From Glycomyces paridis (GTDB taxonomy: Bacteria; Actinomycetota; Actinomycetes; Mycobacteriales; Micromonosporaceae), in the NCBI RefSeq assembly GCF_004912155.1, contig NZ_STGX01000013.1, positions 62,001-126,000 on the forward strand: DNA of 64,000 bases, in the 5' to 3' direction. Shown piece by piece: positions 25,948 to 36,105 of the stretch. The first letter of the stretch is position 1; every line of letters starts with the position of its first letter. The position numbers and the translations under genes were made by a program. The notes beneath the pieces were generated by a model that worked only from the letters and a program-made list of their open reading frames with translations, had not been told where the DNA came from and did no database searches.

Positions 25948-27096
25948 ATGAAGTTCCAAGTCGACCGAGACACGTTCGCCGACGCCGTCTCCTGGACCGC
26001 CAAGAGCCTCCCCGCGCGCCCGTCGGTGCCCGTCCTCGCGGGCGCGCGCCTGTCGGTCGACGAGGGCCGCCTGACGATCTCCGGCTTCGACTACGAGATC
26101 TCGACCCGCGTCACCGTGGACGTCACCGGCGAGTCCGCCGGCACCGCGCTCGTCTCGGGCAAGCTCCTCGCCGAGATCGTCAAGGCCCTCCCCAGCAAGC
26201 CCGTCGACTTCGTCGTCGACGGCCCCCACGCCGAACTCACCTGCGGGTCGGCGCGCTTCACCCTGCCGACCATGCCGCTGGAGGACTACCCCTCGCTGCC
26301 GCAGATGCCCGAGGCGATCGGGACCATCGACGCCGACGAGTTCGCCAAGGCCGTCGCCCAGACCGCCGTCGCCGCGGGCAAGGACGAGACCCTGCCGACG
26401 ATGACCGGCGTCCAGGTCGAGCTCACCGGCGGCGGCATCGGGATGCTCGCCACCGACCGCTACCGCATGGCCATCCGCGACTCCTCCTGGCAGCCGGACG
26501 CCTCCGACGTGGCCGTGACGGTCCTGGTGCCCGCCAAGGCCCTCGCCGACACCGCCCGCACCTTCGGCTCCCACTCGGGCCCGGTGACCATCGCGATCCC
26601 CATGGGCACCGAGGGCGCCCCGGGCATGATCGGCTTCACCGCCGGCGGCCGCCAGACCACCTCGCGGGTCCTCGACGGCCAGCTGCCGCCGCTGCGCAGC
26701 CTCCTGGCGACCTCGTACGCGACCACGTTGCGCGTCAAGACCTCCGAGCTCATCGAGGTCGCCCGCCGCGTCGCCCTCGTCGGCGACCGCAACTCCCCCA
26801 TCCGCCTCTCCTTCGACGAGGACGGCCTCGTCGTCGAAGCCGGCGGCGCCGAGGACGCGAAGGCCTCCGAGGGCATGGACTGCTCGCTCGAAGGCGAGCC
26901 GGGCAAGATCGCGTTCAACCCGACCTACCTGCTCGAAGGCCTCGCCGCCATGGACGCCCCGTACACGGCGTTCAAGATGAACGAGCTCGGCAAGCCGGTC
27001 GTGATGACCGGGCAGGGCGCGCCCGAAGATGAGGATTCCGACACAAACCACGACGGCTACCTGTACATGCTGCAACCATTGCGTTGGGACGCCTGA
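25948..27096 (+). CDS. dnaN: DNA polymerase III beta subunit (sliding clamp)
   Basis: A 382-residue clamp composed of three repeated domains; it begins MKFQVDRDTFADAVSWTAKS and ends with the conserved YLYMLQPLRWDA-type C-terminus. It tethers the replicative polymerase to DNA. ATG 25948 has AAGGAG upstream. First gene after oriC, followed by gnd. Confidence 0.97.
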   Translation: MKFQVDRDTFADAVSWTAKSLPARPSVPVLAGARLSVDEGRLTISGFDYEISTRVTVDVTGESAGTALVSGKLLAEIVKALPSKPVDFVVDGPHAELTCGSARFTLPTMPLEDYPSLPQMPEAIGTIDADEFAKAVAQTAVAAGKDETLPTMTGVQVELTGGGIGMLATDRYRMAIRDSSWQPDASDVAVTVLVPAKALADTARTFGSHSGPVTIAIPMGTEGAPGMIGFTAGGRQTTSRVLDGQLPPLRSLLATSYATTLRVKTSELIEVARRVALVGDRNSPIRLSFDEDGLVVEAGGAEDAKASEGMDCSLEGEPGKIAFNPTYLLEGLAAMDAPYTAFKMNELGKPVVMTGQGAPEDEDSDTNHDGYLYMLQPLRWDA

Positions 27097-27170
27097 CCGC
27101 ACAACGACGTGAACGACCGTGGCGCGAACATCGCTGATGTGCTGGACACATGCTTGAAAGGGGGCGCGAC

Positions 27171-28046
27171 GTGCAACTGGGCATGATCGGGCTCGGCAAG
27201 ATGGGCGGCAACATGAAGTTGCGCCTGGAGAAGGCCGGACACCAGGTCGTCGGCTACGACCGCAACCCCGACGTCGCCGACGTCGGCTCGGTGGCCGAAC
27301 TCGTCGCGGCGCTCGACGCGCCGCGCGCGGTCTGGGTGATGGTCCCCGCCGGGGAGCCCACCACCTCCACCGTGGCCGAACTGGCCGGACTGCTCGCCGA
27401 GGGCGACGTGGTCGTCGACGGCGGCAACTCGCGCTTCACCGACGACGCGGTCAACGCCGCGCTCCTGGCCGAGCACGGCATCGGCTACGTCGACGCCGGC
27501 GTCTCCGGCGGCGTCTGGGGCCTCACCGAGGGCTACGCGCTCATGGTCGGCGGGTCCGCCGCCGACGTCGAGCGCCTGCGCCCGGTCTTCGACGCGCTCA
27601 AGCCCGAAGGCGAGTTCGGCTTCGTCCACGCCGGCGGCGTCGGCGCCGGCCACTACGCCAAGATGGTGCACAACGGCATCGAGTACGCCATGATGCAGGC
27701 CTACGCCGAAGGCTACGAGCTGCTCGAGGCGAGCGAGTACGTCGACAACGTGCCGGAGGTCTTCAAGTCCTGGCGCTCGGGCACCGTCGTCCGCTCCTGG
27801 CTCCTCGACCTGCTCGACCGCGCGCTCGACGACGACCCCGAACTGGCCCGGATCAAGGGCTACGTCGAGGACTCCGGCGAAGGCCGCTGGACGGTGGACG
27901 AGGGCATCCGGCTGCGGGTCCCGCTCCCGGCGATCACCGAATCGCTGTTCGCCCGGTTCACCTCCCGCCAGGAGGACTCTCCCGCGATGAAGGCCGTCGC
28001 GGCGCTGCGCAACCAGTTCGGCGGCCACGCCGTCAAACCCGAGTGA
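27171..28046 (+). CDS. gnd: 6-phosphogluconate dehydrogenase, decarboxylating (short, YqeC/GndA type)
   Basis: Converts 6-phosphogluconate to ribulose 5-phosphate in the pentose phosphate pathway. The 291-residue product has the Rossmann motif LGMIGLGKMGGNM, the substrate-binding VDGGNSRFTDD, DAGVSGGVWGL and the catalytic GAGHYAKMVHNGIEYAMMQ. Its length marks the NAD-preferring short class rather than the ~470-residue form. GTG 27171 follows AAAGGGGG. The dnaN-gnd-recF order is common in actinobacteria. Confidence 0.94.
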   Translation: MQLGMIGLGKMGGNMKLRLEKAGHQVVGYDRNPDVADVGSVAELVAALDAPRAVWVMVPAGEPTTSTVAELAGLLAEGDVVVDGGNSRFTDDAVNAALLAEHGIGYVDAGVSGGVWGLTEGYALMVGGSAADVERLRPVFDALKPEGEFGFVHAGGVGAGHYAKMVHNGIEYAMMQAYAEGYELLEASEYVDNVPEVFKSWRSGTVVRSWLLDLLDRALDDDPELARIKGYVEDSGEGRWTVDEGIRLRVPLPAITESLFARFTSRQEDSPAMKAVAALRNQFGGHAVKPE

Positions 28047-28130
28047 CCACCTCCGGGCCCCGCACGGCCGGCGCGGCGCAGACCCGCCCTCCCGTGCGGC
28101 CCGGACACACCCGAGCGGCACAATAGAGGC

Positions 28131-29267
28131 GTGCGTGTACGACAGCTGCAACTGAGCGACTTCCGTTCCTACGCGCACGCCCAGGTCATGTTCGACGAGG
28201 GCCCATCGATCCTGGTGGGCCCCAACGGACACGGAAAGACCAACCTGGTCGAGGCGCTCATCTACCTCGCGAACCTCCGCTCCCACCGCGTCTCCGCCGA
28301 CGCCCCCCTGGTCCGCCAGGGCTGCGAGCAGGCGATCGTGCGGGCCGAGATCCTCCACGACTCCCGGCGCCTCCTGGCCGAGCTCGCCATCATCCCCGGC
28401 AGGTCGAACAAGGCCCGCCTGAACAAGACCCAGCTCCCGCGCCCGCGCGAGATCATCGGCGCGCTCAAGGCCGTCGCCTTCGCCCCCGAGGACCTCGCGC
28501 TCGTGCGCGGCGAGCCCTCCGCGCGCCGCCGCTACCTCGACGAGCTGCTGTGCTCGCGCTTCCCGCGCTTCGCCGGCGTCCGCGCCGACTACGAACGCGT
28601 CCTCAAGCAGCGCAACACGCTCCTGCGCACGGCCTACCTCGCGAAGAAGACCGGCGGCCGCGGGCCCGGCGGCGCCGAGATGGCCACCCTCGACGCCTGG
28701 GACGCCCACCTCGCCCAGCACGGCGCCGAACTCCTCGCGGGGCGCCTCGCGCTCCTGGAGGACCTCGCCGAGCCCGTCGCCAAGGCCCACGCCCGCATCG
28801 CCGACGGCCGCTCCGAGGTGACCCTCGTCTACGAGTCCGAACTCGGCGCCGACCTCACGCCCGACCAGGACGTGCTCACCGCCCGGCTCGCCGCCGCGCT
28901 CGCCGGGGCCCGCGCCAAGGAGGTCGAGCGGGGCTCGACCCTCGTCGGGCCGCACCGCGACGACCTCGACCTCACGCTCGGCTCGCTCCCGGTCAAGGGC
29001 TACGCCTCGCACGGGGAGACCTGGTCGGTGGCGCTCGCGCTGCGCCTGGGCGCGTTCGAGCTGCTGCGCTCCGACGGGACCGCCCCGATCCTCATCCTCG
29101 ACGACGTCTTCGCCCAACTCGACGGGACCCGCAGGGAGCGCCTCGCCGAGTACGCTGAAGCGGCGCCGCAGACGCTCATCACGTGCGCGGTCGCCGGGGA
29201 CGTCCCCGAGCGGCTCGCCGGCGCCCGCTACGACGTGTGGGAGGGGGAGGTCAAGCGTGTCCTCTAG
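28131..29267 (+). CDS. recF: DNA replication and repair protein RecF
   Basis: A 378-residue SMC-like ATPase that helps load RecA at gaps. Walker A is VGPNGHGKTNLVEAL near residue 30, Walker B is in PILILDDVFAQLD, and the ABC-type signature precedes it. GTG 28131 is preceded by CACAAT with a 6-nt gap (28119-28124), so leaderless expression is possible. Its 3' end overlaps the DUF721 gene by 11 bp. Confidence 0.96.
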   Translation: MRVRQLQLSDFRSYAHAQVMFDEGPSILVGPNGHGKTNLVEALIYLANLRSHRVSADAPLVRQGCEQAIVRAEILHDSRRLLAELAIIPGRSNKARLNKTQLPRPREIIGALKAVAFAPEDLALVRGEPSARRRYLDELLCSRFPRFAGVRADYERVLKQRNTLLRTAYLAKKTGGRGPGGAEMATLDAWDAHLAQHGAELLAGRLALLEDLAEPVAKAHARIADGRSEVTLVYESELGADLTPDQDVLTARLAAALAGARAKEVERGSTLVGPHRDDLDLTLGSLPVKGYASHGETWSVALALRLGAFELLRSDGTAPILILDDVFAQLDGTRRERLAEYAEAAPQTLITCAVAGDVPERLAGARYDVWEGEVKRVL

Positions 29268-29712
29268 CAGCGGCTACGACTACCGGCCCCGACCGCGTCG
29301 GCGCGGCAAGTCGGACGACCCGCGCTTCCGCAAGGAGTGGTCCGGTCCCGGCCCCGACAAGCGCGACCCCGAGACGCTCGGCGCGCTCCTGCCGCAGATC
29401 GTGCGTAAGAACGGCTGGACCCGCAAGGTCGCCGACGCCTCGGTCTTCGGGCGCTGGGAGGCCATCGTGGGCCCCGAGATCGCCGGGCACTGCCGCCCCG
29501 AGAAGCTCGAGCACGGCGAGCTCCTCGTCGTCGCCGAGTCCACCGCCTGGGCCACCCAGCTGCGGCTGTTCTCGCGCCAGATCCACGGCAAGCTCGCCGC
29601 GGCCCTGGGCCCGAGCGTGGTCAAGCGCCTGAAGATCACCGGCCCCCAGCAGCCGACCCGCTCCTTCGGCCCGAGGCGGGTGCGGTTCAATGGCTCCCGT
29701 GACACGTTCTGA
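29257..29712 (+). CDS. dciA: DciA-like DUF721 protein
   Basis: A 151-residue protein with a basic, Arg-rich N-terminus and a DUF721 domain (residues ~40-130: VFGRWEAIVGPEIAGHC, LLVVAESTAWATQLRLFS). DUF721/DciA is the ancestral helicase-loading factor of bacteria lacking DnaC/DnaI; in mycobacteria the homologue is essential for replication initiation. The start GTG 29257 lies inside recF, implying coupled translation. Position recF-dciA-gyrB is typical. Confidence 0.9.
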   Translation: MSSSSGYDYRPRPRRRGKSDDPRFRKEWSGPGPDKRDPETLGALLPQIVRKNGWTRKVADASVFGRWEAIVGPEIAGHCRPEKLEHGELLVVAESTAWATQLRLFSRQIHGKLAAALGPSVVKRLKITGPQQPTRSFGPRRVRFNGSRDTF

Positions 29713-30070
29713 AGCCGCGCACCCCTAGGTCCGTAGGGGGGTTCATGTCCACCGCTCCCGGTGCGACTGCGACGACAACGGGGCCTACAGGCGACGACTG
29801 CGAGACTCGGTCGCAGTAGACTTGAACGATGGAGCGGCGGTGACGCGCGAGCAGCGCGCGGACCGCCGCCACCGGTGAGACGGCGGCCCTCCGGGGCCGC
29901 ATCCGCGCCGCCCTTCGGGCGGCGCGAGCGCGGTGGCGCGGCTCCGGCCCTCAGGAGGCCGCGGGCCGGAACGGACATCCGGCGCAGCCGCGGCCAGACG
30001 GCTGAAAGTGTCACAGCCATGGACTAGCTTTCTCACTACTGACCGTGAACGACGACAGAAGGAGTTGCCG
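29713..30070 (+). promoter_or_regulatory. gyrB promoter and structured 5' leader
   Basis: TAGACT at 29817-29822 is a good -10 box, giving a ~240-nt leader. Six nt after it an ATG opens a 4-codon frame (M-E-R-R-stop). The leader has two strong hairpins: an outer 8-bp stem (29834-29841 with 29862-29869) enclosing CGCGCG pairs, and a 10-bp perfect stem with loop TTC (29904-29926). AGAAGGAG at 30057-30064 is the gyrB ribosome-binding site. No protein gene is evident. Confidence 0.6.
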
Positions 30071-32035
30071 GTGGCGGCGAAGCAGAAGGACGATTACAGC
30101 GCCAGTTCGCTGCAAGTCCTCGAAGGCCTCGAGGCCGTCAGGAAGCGCCCGGGCATGTACATCGGCTCGACTGGCGAGCGCGGCCTGCACCACCTCATCC
30201 AGGAGGTCGTCGACAACGCGGTCGACGAGGCCATGGCGGGCTACGCCACGGACATCCTGGTGACCCTCACCGACGACGGCGGCGTGAGCGTCCGCGACGA
30301 CGGCCGCGGCTTCCCCGTCGACCTCCACCCGAAGCTGAAGAAGCCGGGCGTCGAGGTCGCGCTCACCGTCCTCCACGCGGGCGGCAAGTTCGACTCCCAG
30401 ACCTACGCCGTCTCCGGCGGTCTGCACGGCGTCGGCGTCTCGGTCGTGAACGCGCTCTCCACCCGGGTGACCGTCGAGATCAAGCGCGACGGCTTCAACT
30501 GGCGCCAGGACTACAAGCACGCCCAGCCGGGCCCGCTGGAGAAGGGCGAGCCGACCGACGAGACCGGCACGATCGTCAGCTTCTGGCCGGACGGGGACAT
30601 CTTCGAGACCCTCGAGTTCGACTACAAGACGATCTACCGCCGCATCCAGGAGATGGCCTTCCTGAACAAGGGCCTGTCCATCACGCTGCGCGACGAGCGC
30701 CCCGAGCACCTCGACGAGGACGGGAACGTCCGCGAGGTGCGGTTCCAGTACGAGGAGGGCATCGCCGACTTCGTGCGCCACCTCAACGCCTCGAAGAACC
30801 CGATCCACCCCACGGTCGTGCAGTTCACCGCCGAGGACGAGAAGGAGTTCCACACCGTCGAGATCGCGATGCAGTGGAACGAGTCGTACGGCGAGTCGGT
30901 GTACACGTTCGCGAACACGATCAACACGCACGAGGGCGGCACCCACGAGGAGGGCTTCCGCTCGGCGCTGACGAACGCGGTCAACAAGTACGGGCTCGAG
31001 AAGAAGATCATCAAGTCCGAGAAGGACCGCCTCTCGGGCGAGGACATCCGCGAGGGCCTGGCGGCGATCATCTCCGTCAAGCTGCGCGAGCCCCAGTTCG
31101 AGGGCCAGACGAAGACCAAGCTCGGCAACACCGAGATCAAGGGCTTCGTGCAGAAGGTCTGCAACGAGTGGCTGCCCGACTGGCTCGACCGCCACCCCAA
31201 GGAAGCGCGGATCATCGTCCAGAAGGCCTCCAGCGCGGCGAACGCCCGCAAGGCCGCCGCGCAGGCCCGCAAGCTGGCGCGCCGCAAGAGCCTCCTGGAG
31301 AGTTCGTCGATGCCCGGCAAGCTCGCGGACTGCCAGTCCACGAACCCCGAGGAGTGCGAGATCTTCGTGGTCGAGGGCGACTCGGCCGGCGGTTCGGCGA
31401 AGCAGGGCCGCAACCCTCGTACGCAGGCGATCATGCCCATCCGCGGCAAGATCCTCAACGTGGAGAAGGCCCGGCTCGACAAGATCCTCAAGAACAACGA
31501 GGTCCAGGGCATGATCACGGCCCTGGGCACGGGGATCCACGAGGAGTTCGACGGCGAGAAGCTGCGCTACCACAAGGTGATCCTGATGTCGGACGCCGAC
31601 GTCGACGGCCACCACATCAACACGCTGCTGCTGACGCTGCTGTTCCGCTTCATGCGCCCGCTCATCGAGCTCGGGCACGTGTACATGAGCCAGCCGCCGC
31701 TGTACAAGATCAAGTGGAACAAGAAGGGCGACCTGGTCGACTACGCGTACTCCGACGCCGAGCGCGACCGCCTCATCGAGGCGGGCATCGCCTCGGGCAA
31801 GGCCGACCCGCGCAGGTCCGAGGGCGTCCAGCGCTACAAGGGTCTCGGTGAGATGAACTACACCGAGTTGTGGGAGACGACCATGGACCCGTCCCAGCGC
31901 AATCTCCTCCAGGTGCAGCTCGACGACGCGGCAACCGCCGACGAGCTGTTCAGCGTCCTGATGGGTGAGGACGTGGAGAGCCGCCGCCGCTTCATCCAGG
32001 AGAACGCGAAAGACGTTCGTTTTCTGGACATCTAG
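30071..32035 (+). CDS. gyrB: DNA gyrase subunit B
   Basis: ATPase subunit of DNA gyrase, 654 residues. The GHKL ATP site is seen in [15 protein letters not shown] and [16 protein letters not shown]; the TOPRIM domain contains [15 protein letters not shown] (~residue 434) and [13 protein letters not shown]; the C-terminus ends [20 protein letters not shown] 30071 is chosen for its ribosome-binding site and the [20 protein letters not shown] start. No large insertion relative to other actinobacteria. Transcribed with gyrA 43 bp downstream. Confidence 0.98.
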   Translation: MAAKQKDDYSASSLQVLEGLEAVRKRPGMYIGSTGERGLHHLIQEVVDNAVDEAMAGYATDILVTLTDDGGVSVRDDGRGFPVDLHPKLKKPGVEVALTVLHAGGKFDSQTYAVSGGLHGVGVSVVNALSTRVTVEIKRDGFNWRQDYKHAQPGPLEKGEPTDETGTIVSFWPDGDIFETLEFDYKTIYRRIQEMAFLNKGLSITLRDERPEHLDEDGNVREVRFQYEEGIADFVRHLNASKNPIHPTVVQFTAEDEKEFHTVEIAMQWNESYGESVYTFANTINTHEGGTHEEGFRSALTNAVNKYGLEKKIIKSEKDRLSGEDIREGLAAIISVKLREPQFEGQTKTKLGNTEIKGFVQKVCNEWLPDWLDRHPKEARIIVQKASSAANARKAAAQARKLARRKSLLESSSMPGKLADCQSTNPEECEIFVVEGDSAGGSAKQGRNPRTQAIMPIRGKILNVEKARLDKILKNNEVQGMITALGTGIHEEFDGEKLRYHKVILMSDADVDGHHINTLLLTLLFRFMRPLIELGHVYMSQPPLYKIKWNKKGDLVDYAYSDAERDRLIEAGIASGKADPRRSEGVQRYKGLGEMNYTELWETTMDPSQRNLLQVQLDDAATADELFSVLMGEDVESRRRFIQENAKDVRFLDI

Positions 32036-32078
32036 CGCCCGCCGACCATGATCCGATTGACGACGCAAGGAAGCACTG

Positions 32079-34583
32079 GTGCCTGAGAACAACCAAGACC
32101 AGCTGGAGATCCCGGAGGGGCACGGCCGCATCGAGCCGGTCGGCATCGAAGTGGAGATGTCGCGCTCCTACCTCGACTACGCGATGAGCGTCATCGTCGG
32201 GCGCGCGCTGCCCGACGTGCGGGACGGCCTCAAGCCGGTCCACCGCAAGATCCTGTACGCGATGTACGACGGCGGCTACCGCCCCGACCGCGGGTACGTC
32301 AAGTGCTCGCGCGTCATCGGCGACGTCATGGGCCAGTTCCACCCGCACGGCGACTCGGCGATCTACGACTCGCTGGTGCGCATGGCGCAGCCGTGGAGCC
32401 TGCGGTACCCGCTCATCGACGGCCAGGGCAACTTCGGCTCCCCGGGCAACGACCCGGCGGCCGCGCACCGCTACACCGAGTCGCGGCTCGAGCCGCTCGC
32501 GATGGAGATGCTGCGGGACATCGACGAGGAGTCGGTGGACTTCGAGCCGAACTACGACGGCAAGACCACCGAGCCGACGATCCTGCCCTCGCGGATCCCG
32601 AACCTGCTCATCAACGGCTCCGAGGGCATCGCGGTCGGCATGGCCACCAAGATCCCGCCGCACAACCTCCGCGAGGTCGCCGCGGCCGTCGACTGGTGCC
32701 TGGACAACCCCGAATCCGACGAGGCCGAGGCCCTGGAGGCGATCCTCCACATCATCACCGGCCCCGACTTCCCGACCGGCGCCACGGTCCTGGGCCGCGC
32801 CGCGATCGAGGACGCCTACCGGACCGGGCGCGGCTCGATCCGCATGCGGGCGGTCATCGAGGTCGAGGAGGACGCCAAGGGCCGTCCCTGCCTCGTCGTC
32901 ACCGAGCTGCCCTACCAGGTCAACCCCGACAACCTGGCCGAGCGGATCGCCGACCTCGTCAAGGAGGGCAAGCTCGGCGGGATCGCCGACATCCGCGACG
33001 AGTCCTCCGGGCGCACCGGCATGCGGATCGTCATCGTCCTCAAGCGCGACGCGGTCCCGAAGGTCGTCCTCAACAACCTGTACAAGCACACGCAGCTCCA
33101 GGACACGTTCGGGGCGAACATGCTCGCCCTGGTCGACGGTGTGCCCAAGACGCTGAACATCGCGCAGATGGTCCGCTACTACGTGGCGCACCAGATCGAG
33201 GTGATCGTGCGGCGCACCCGGTACCGGATGCGCAAGGCCGAGGAGCGCGCCCACATCCTGCGCGGCCTCGCCAAGGCCCTCGACCTGCTGGACGAGACGA
33301 TCGCGCTCATCCGCCGCTCGCCTTCGGCCGAGGAGTCCAAGCAGGGCCTCATGGGCCTGCTCGACGTGGACGAGATCCAGGCCGTGGCGATCCTCGACAT
33401 GCAGCTTCGCCGCCTCGCGGCCCTGGAGCGGCAGCGGATCATCGACGAGCTCGCCGAGATCGAGACCAAGATCGCCGACCTGGCCGACATCCTCGCCAAG
33501 CCCGAGCGGGTCCGCCAGATCATCCGCGAGGAGCTCGGCGCGGTCGTGGCCCGCTGGGGCGACGAGCGGCGCACGCAGATCCTGCCCGACGCCGGCGAGG
33601 TGTCCATGGAGGACCTCATCGCCCGCGAGGACGTGGTCGTCACCATCACGCACGGCGGCTACGTCAAGCGCACCAAGACCGACTCGTTCCGCTCGCAGAA
33701 GCGCGGCGGCAAGGGCGTCCAGGGCGCGCAGCTCAAGCAGGACGACATCGTCTCGCACTTCTTCGTGTGCACCACGCACGACTGGATCCTGTTCTTCACG
33801 AACAAGGGCCGCGTGTACCGCGCGAAGGCGTACGAGCTGCCCGAGGCCAGCCGCACCGCCCGCGGCCAGCATGTGGCGAACATCCTGGCCTTCGGTCCGG
33901 ACGAGCAGATCGCGCAGGTCATACAGCTCGCCAACTACGAGGTCGCCCCGCACCTGGTGCTCGCGACCCGCAACGGCCTGGTCAAGAAGTCCAAGCTCAC
34001 CGACTTCGACTCCCCGCGCACCGGCGGCATCGTCGGCATCAACCTGCGCGACGGCGACGAGCTGGTCGGCGCGGCCCTGGTCGACCAGGACGACGACCTG
34101 CTGCTGGTCTCGCGCAAGGCGCAGTCGATCCGCTTCCAGGCCACCGACGAGTCGCTGCGGCCGATGGGCCGGGCGACCAGCGGCGTGATCGGCATGCGCT
34201 TCGTCGGCGACGACGAATTGCTCACCATGATCGTCTTGCGCGATAATATGGACATCCTCGTGGCCACCAGCCGCGGCTACGCGAAGCGGACACCTGTCGA
34301 CGCGTATCCGCCGCAAGGCCGCGGCGGCAAGGGCGTCCTGACCGCGAAGATCACGGAACGGCGCGGCGACTTGGTTGGGGCGCTGTCGGTGACGCCGGAC
34401 GACGAGCTGTTCGCTATCACCTCGGAGGGGGGCGTCATCAGGACACCGGTGCAGCCGGTCCGCCAGACTTCGGACCGCAACACCATGGGCGTCAAGCTGA
34501 TCGACCTGCCCGACGAGGTGTCGCTGCTCGCCATCACCAGGAGCGCCGAGGAACCGGAACCCGATGAGGGGCAGGACGAGTAG
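32079..34583 (+). CDS. gyrA: DNA gyrase subunit A
   Basis: An 834-residue gyrase breakage-reunion subunit. The catalytic tyrosine is in [11 protein letters not shown] near residue 131. The quinolone-resistance region reads [17 protein letters not shown], with Ser and Asp at the resistance-determining positions, i.e. the usual sensitive-type residues. The C-terminal beta-pinwheel has the GyrA-box-like [10 protein letters not shown] and a second [12 protein letters not shown] 32079 follows AAGGAAG. The DUF3566 gene starts immediately after its stop. Confidence 0.98.
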   Translation: MPENNQDQLEIPEGHGRIEPVGIEVEMSRSYLDYAMSVIVGRALPDVRDGLKPVHRKILYAMYDGGYRPDRGYVKCSRVIGDVMGQFHPHGDSAIYDSLVRMAQPWSLRYPLIDGQGNFGSPGNDPAAAHRYTESRLEPLAMEMLRDIDEESVDFEPNYDGKTTEPTILPSRIPNLLINGSEGIAVGMATKIPPHNLREVAAAVDWCLDNPESDEAEALEAILHIITGPDFPTGATVLGRAAIEDAYRTGRGSIRMRAVIEVEEDAKGRPCLVVTELPYQVNPDNLAERIADLVKEGKLGGIADIRDESSGRTGMRIVIVLKRDAVPKVVLNNLYKHTQLQDTFGANMLALVDGVPKTLNIAQMVRYYVAHQIEVIVRRTRYRMRKAEERAHILRGLAKALDLLDETIALIRRSPSAEESKQGLMGLLDVDEIQAVAILDMQLRRLAALERQRIIDELAEIETKIADLADILAKPERVRQIIREELGAVVARWGDERRTQILPDAGEVSMEDLIAREDVVVTITHGGYVKRTKTDSFRSQKRGGKGVQGAQLKQDDIVSHFFVCTTHDWILFFTNKGRVYRAKAYELPEASRTARGQHVANILAFGPDEQIAQVIQLANYEVAPHLVLATRNGLVKKSKLTDFDSPRTGGIVGINLRDGDELVGAALVDQDDDLLLVSRKAQSIRFQATDESLRPMGRATSGVIGMRFVGDDELLTMIVLRDNMDILVATSRGYAKRTPVDAYPPQGRGGKGVLTAKITERRGDLVGALSVTPDDELFAITSEGGVIRTPVQPVRQTSDRNTMGVKLIDLPDEVSLLAITRSAEEPEPDEGQDE

Positions 34584-35303
34584 ATGACCGACGCGAAGGC
34601 TACCGCTGCGGAGACCGAGCGCGATGAGGACGTCCCCGAATTCCCGGAGACGCCCGAAGCGGCCGACCAGCCGAAGGCCGACGACGAATCGCCGTCACCG
34701 GTCTCGGCGCCGCCCTCCGCGGCGGCCCCCGCTCAGGACCAGACGCTGACGCTGCGCCGGCCTCCGGGCATGACGCCGCCGCCGGTGACGCCCGAGGCGA
34801 TCCCGACGCTGTCGACGGGCAACACCGCTGCCCAGCAGGCCGCGGGCGTCGCCTCGTCGGCCCGCGTGGCGGACGCGGTGCGCGCCGCCCGCGCGGCCGT
34901 GAGCCAGGCGACCGCGCGCGGCCCGCGCCGGGCCCGCCTGCGGCTCAAGCGGATCGACCCGTGGTCGGTGATGAAGTTCTCGTTCGCCGTCTCGATCGTC
35001 CTGTTCATCGTCATGGTCGTGGCGACCACCGTCCTGTACATCGCGCTCGACGCGATGGGCGTGTTCGACACCGTCAACGACATGCTCCAGATGCTCATGG
35101 GCACGACCGCGAACGGCGAGGCCGCCGGTGCGGCCTCGGCCGACTTCCGGATCACCGCGAAGGGCGTCATCGGGGCCTCGGCTCTGCTCGGCGTGGTGAA
35201 CATGGTCCTGTTCACGGCCCTGGCGACCCTGGGCTCCTTCATCTACAACGTGTGCGCCGACCTGGTCGGCGGCGTCGAGGTCACCCTCGCCGAACGCGAC
35301 TAG
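34584..35303 (+). CDS. DUF3566 transmembrane protein
   Basis: A 239-residue protein with an acidic, Pro/Ala-rich cytoplasmic N-terminus (~110 residues) and a C-terminal DUF3566 domain of two membrane helices (FSFAVSIVLFIVMVVATTVLY and GVIGASALLGVVNMVLFTAL). It starts at the base after the gyrA stop, so it is certainly cotranscribed. The family is restricted to actinobacteria and always follows gyrA (Rv0007 in M. tuberculosis); function unknown, with a role in division or the envelope sometimes proposed. Confidence 0.9.
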   Translation: MTDAKATAAETERDEDVPEFPETPEAADQPKADDESPSPVSAPPSAAAPAQDQTLTLRRPPGMTPPPVTPEAIPTLSTGNTAAQQAAGVASSARVADAVRAARAAVSQATARGPRRARLRLKRIDPWSVMKFSFAVSIVLFIVMVVATTVLYIALDAMGVFDTVNDMLQMLMGTTANGEAAGAASADFRITAKGVIGASALLGVVNMVLFTALATLGSFIYNVCADLVGGVEVTLAERD

Positions 35304-35453
35304 CGTCCGCGCTCCGAAGCGCCCGCGGCCTCCCGGCCGCGGGCGCTTCGCCGTCAGTGATGCCCGTCCCTCCCGGGCGGGGCCCTGTTCCGCAGGCGCA
35401 ACGATGATGGGGTAATCTTTCTCAGCGCTGGTCCTCCAGCACTATCCCGATAC

Positions 35454-35527
35454 GGGCGTATAGCTCAGGTGGTTAGAGCGTCGAGCTGATAACTCGAAGG
35501 TCCCAAGTTCGAGTCTTGGTACGCCCA
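35454..35527 (+). tRNA. tRNA-Ile (GAT)
   Basis: 74-nt cloverleaf: acceptor GGGCGTA/TACGCCC, D arm TAGCTCAGGTGGTTAGAGCG, anticodon stem TCGAG/CTCGA with loop CTGATAA (GAT at 35488-35490), and T arm with GTTCGAGT. CCA is not encoded (discriminator A followed by CAG). Confidence 0.97.
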
Positions 35528-35534
35528 CAGAACA

Positions 35535-35559
35535 CCCGCCGCGATGCGGCGGGTTTTTT
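35535..35559 (+). terminator. Intrinsic terminator after tRNA-Ile
   Basis: CCCGCCGC (35535-35542) and GCGGCGGG (35546-35553) around a 3-base loop, then six Ts. The following stretch to 35745 has no gene; TGATAT near 35724 may be the -10 of the next small gene. Confidence 0.92.
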
Positions 35560-35745
35560 CATGCCCTGGCGCCGGGTGCGTGCTTTCGGCCCCTTCGGGC
35601 GGCAAACGCAGACATCCGCCGATCCCCGCCCCTCTGCCGCCCCACCGGCCCGCCGCGTCGCAGTTCGCTATGCTGAGGCGCATCGCGCGATGCCGATCTC
35701 GGCATTGCTGTTCACGGCAATCGCTGATATAGGGGGCCCGGGTCC

Positions 35746-35877
35746 ATGTGGAAGAAGATCTTGATCGTCGCCGGTGTGGCAACGGTCGCGTTCGTGGTCG
35801 CCAAGAAGGTCAAGTCGATCAACGACGACCGCACCCTGTGGCACGAGGCCACCACCTCCGCGGAGGACGTGCGCTGA
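35746..35877 (+). CDS. DLW-39 family small protein
   Basis: A 43-residue protein: a short basic start (MWKKI), one membrane helix (LIVAGVATVAFVVAKKV) and a polar tail DDRTLWHEATTSAEDVR, matching the DLW-39 family found in actinobacteria between tRNA-Ile and tRNA-Ala. Here the usual DLW motif is DRTLW. ATG 35746 follows a G-rich stretch and a TGATAT box. Function unknown. Confidence 0.9.
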   Translation: MWKKILIVAGVATVAFVVAKKVKSINDDRTLWHEATTSAEDVR

Positions 35878-35977
35878 CGCTCGGCGTTAGCCAGCTCACT
35901 ACGCTCCGGGTATCCTCGCTGTCGCGATAGGCGCGGCGGGGATACTCGAACGGTCCGGCCGCTCACGCCGCCGGCCG

Positions 35978-36053
35978 GGGGCCATAGCTCAATTGGCAGA
36001 GCACCGCCTTTGCAAGGCGGGGGTTAGGAGTTCGATTCTCCTTGGCTCCACCA
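35978..36053 (+). tRNA. tRNA-Ala (TGC)
   Basis: 76-nt cloverleaf with encoded CCA (36051-36053). Anticodon TGC at 36011-36013 in loop TTTGCAA; acceptor GGGGCCA/TGGCTCC contains the G3-U70 wobble, the identity element of tRNA-Ala. Confidence 0.98.
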
Positions 36054-36105
36054 CGGGACGACCCGGTGCATCGCGCACCGGGTCGCTCTGCTTTCCGCGT
36101 GCCGC

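Noticed and set aside
29829-29843. MERR tetrapeptide as an annotated gene
   Set aside because: Too short to support as a CDS from sequence alone; recorded only as part of the gyrB leader observation.
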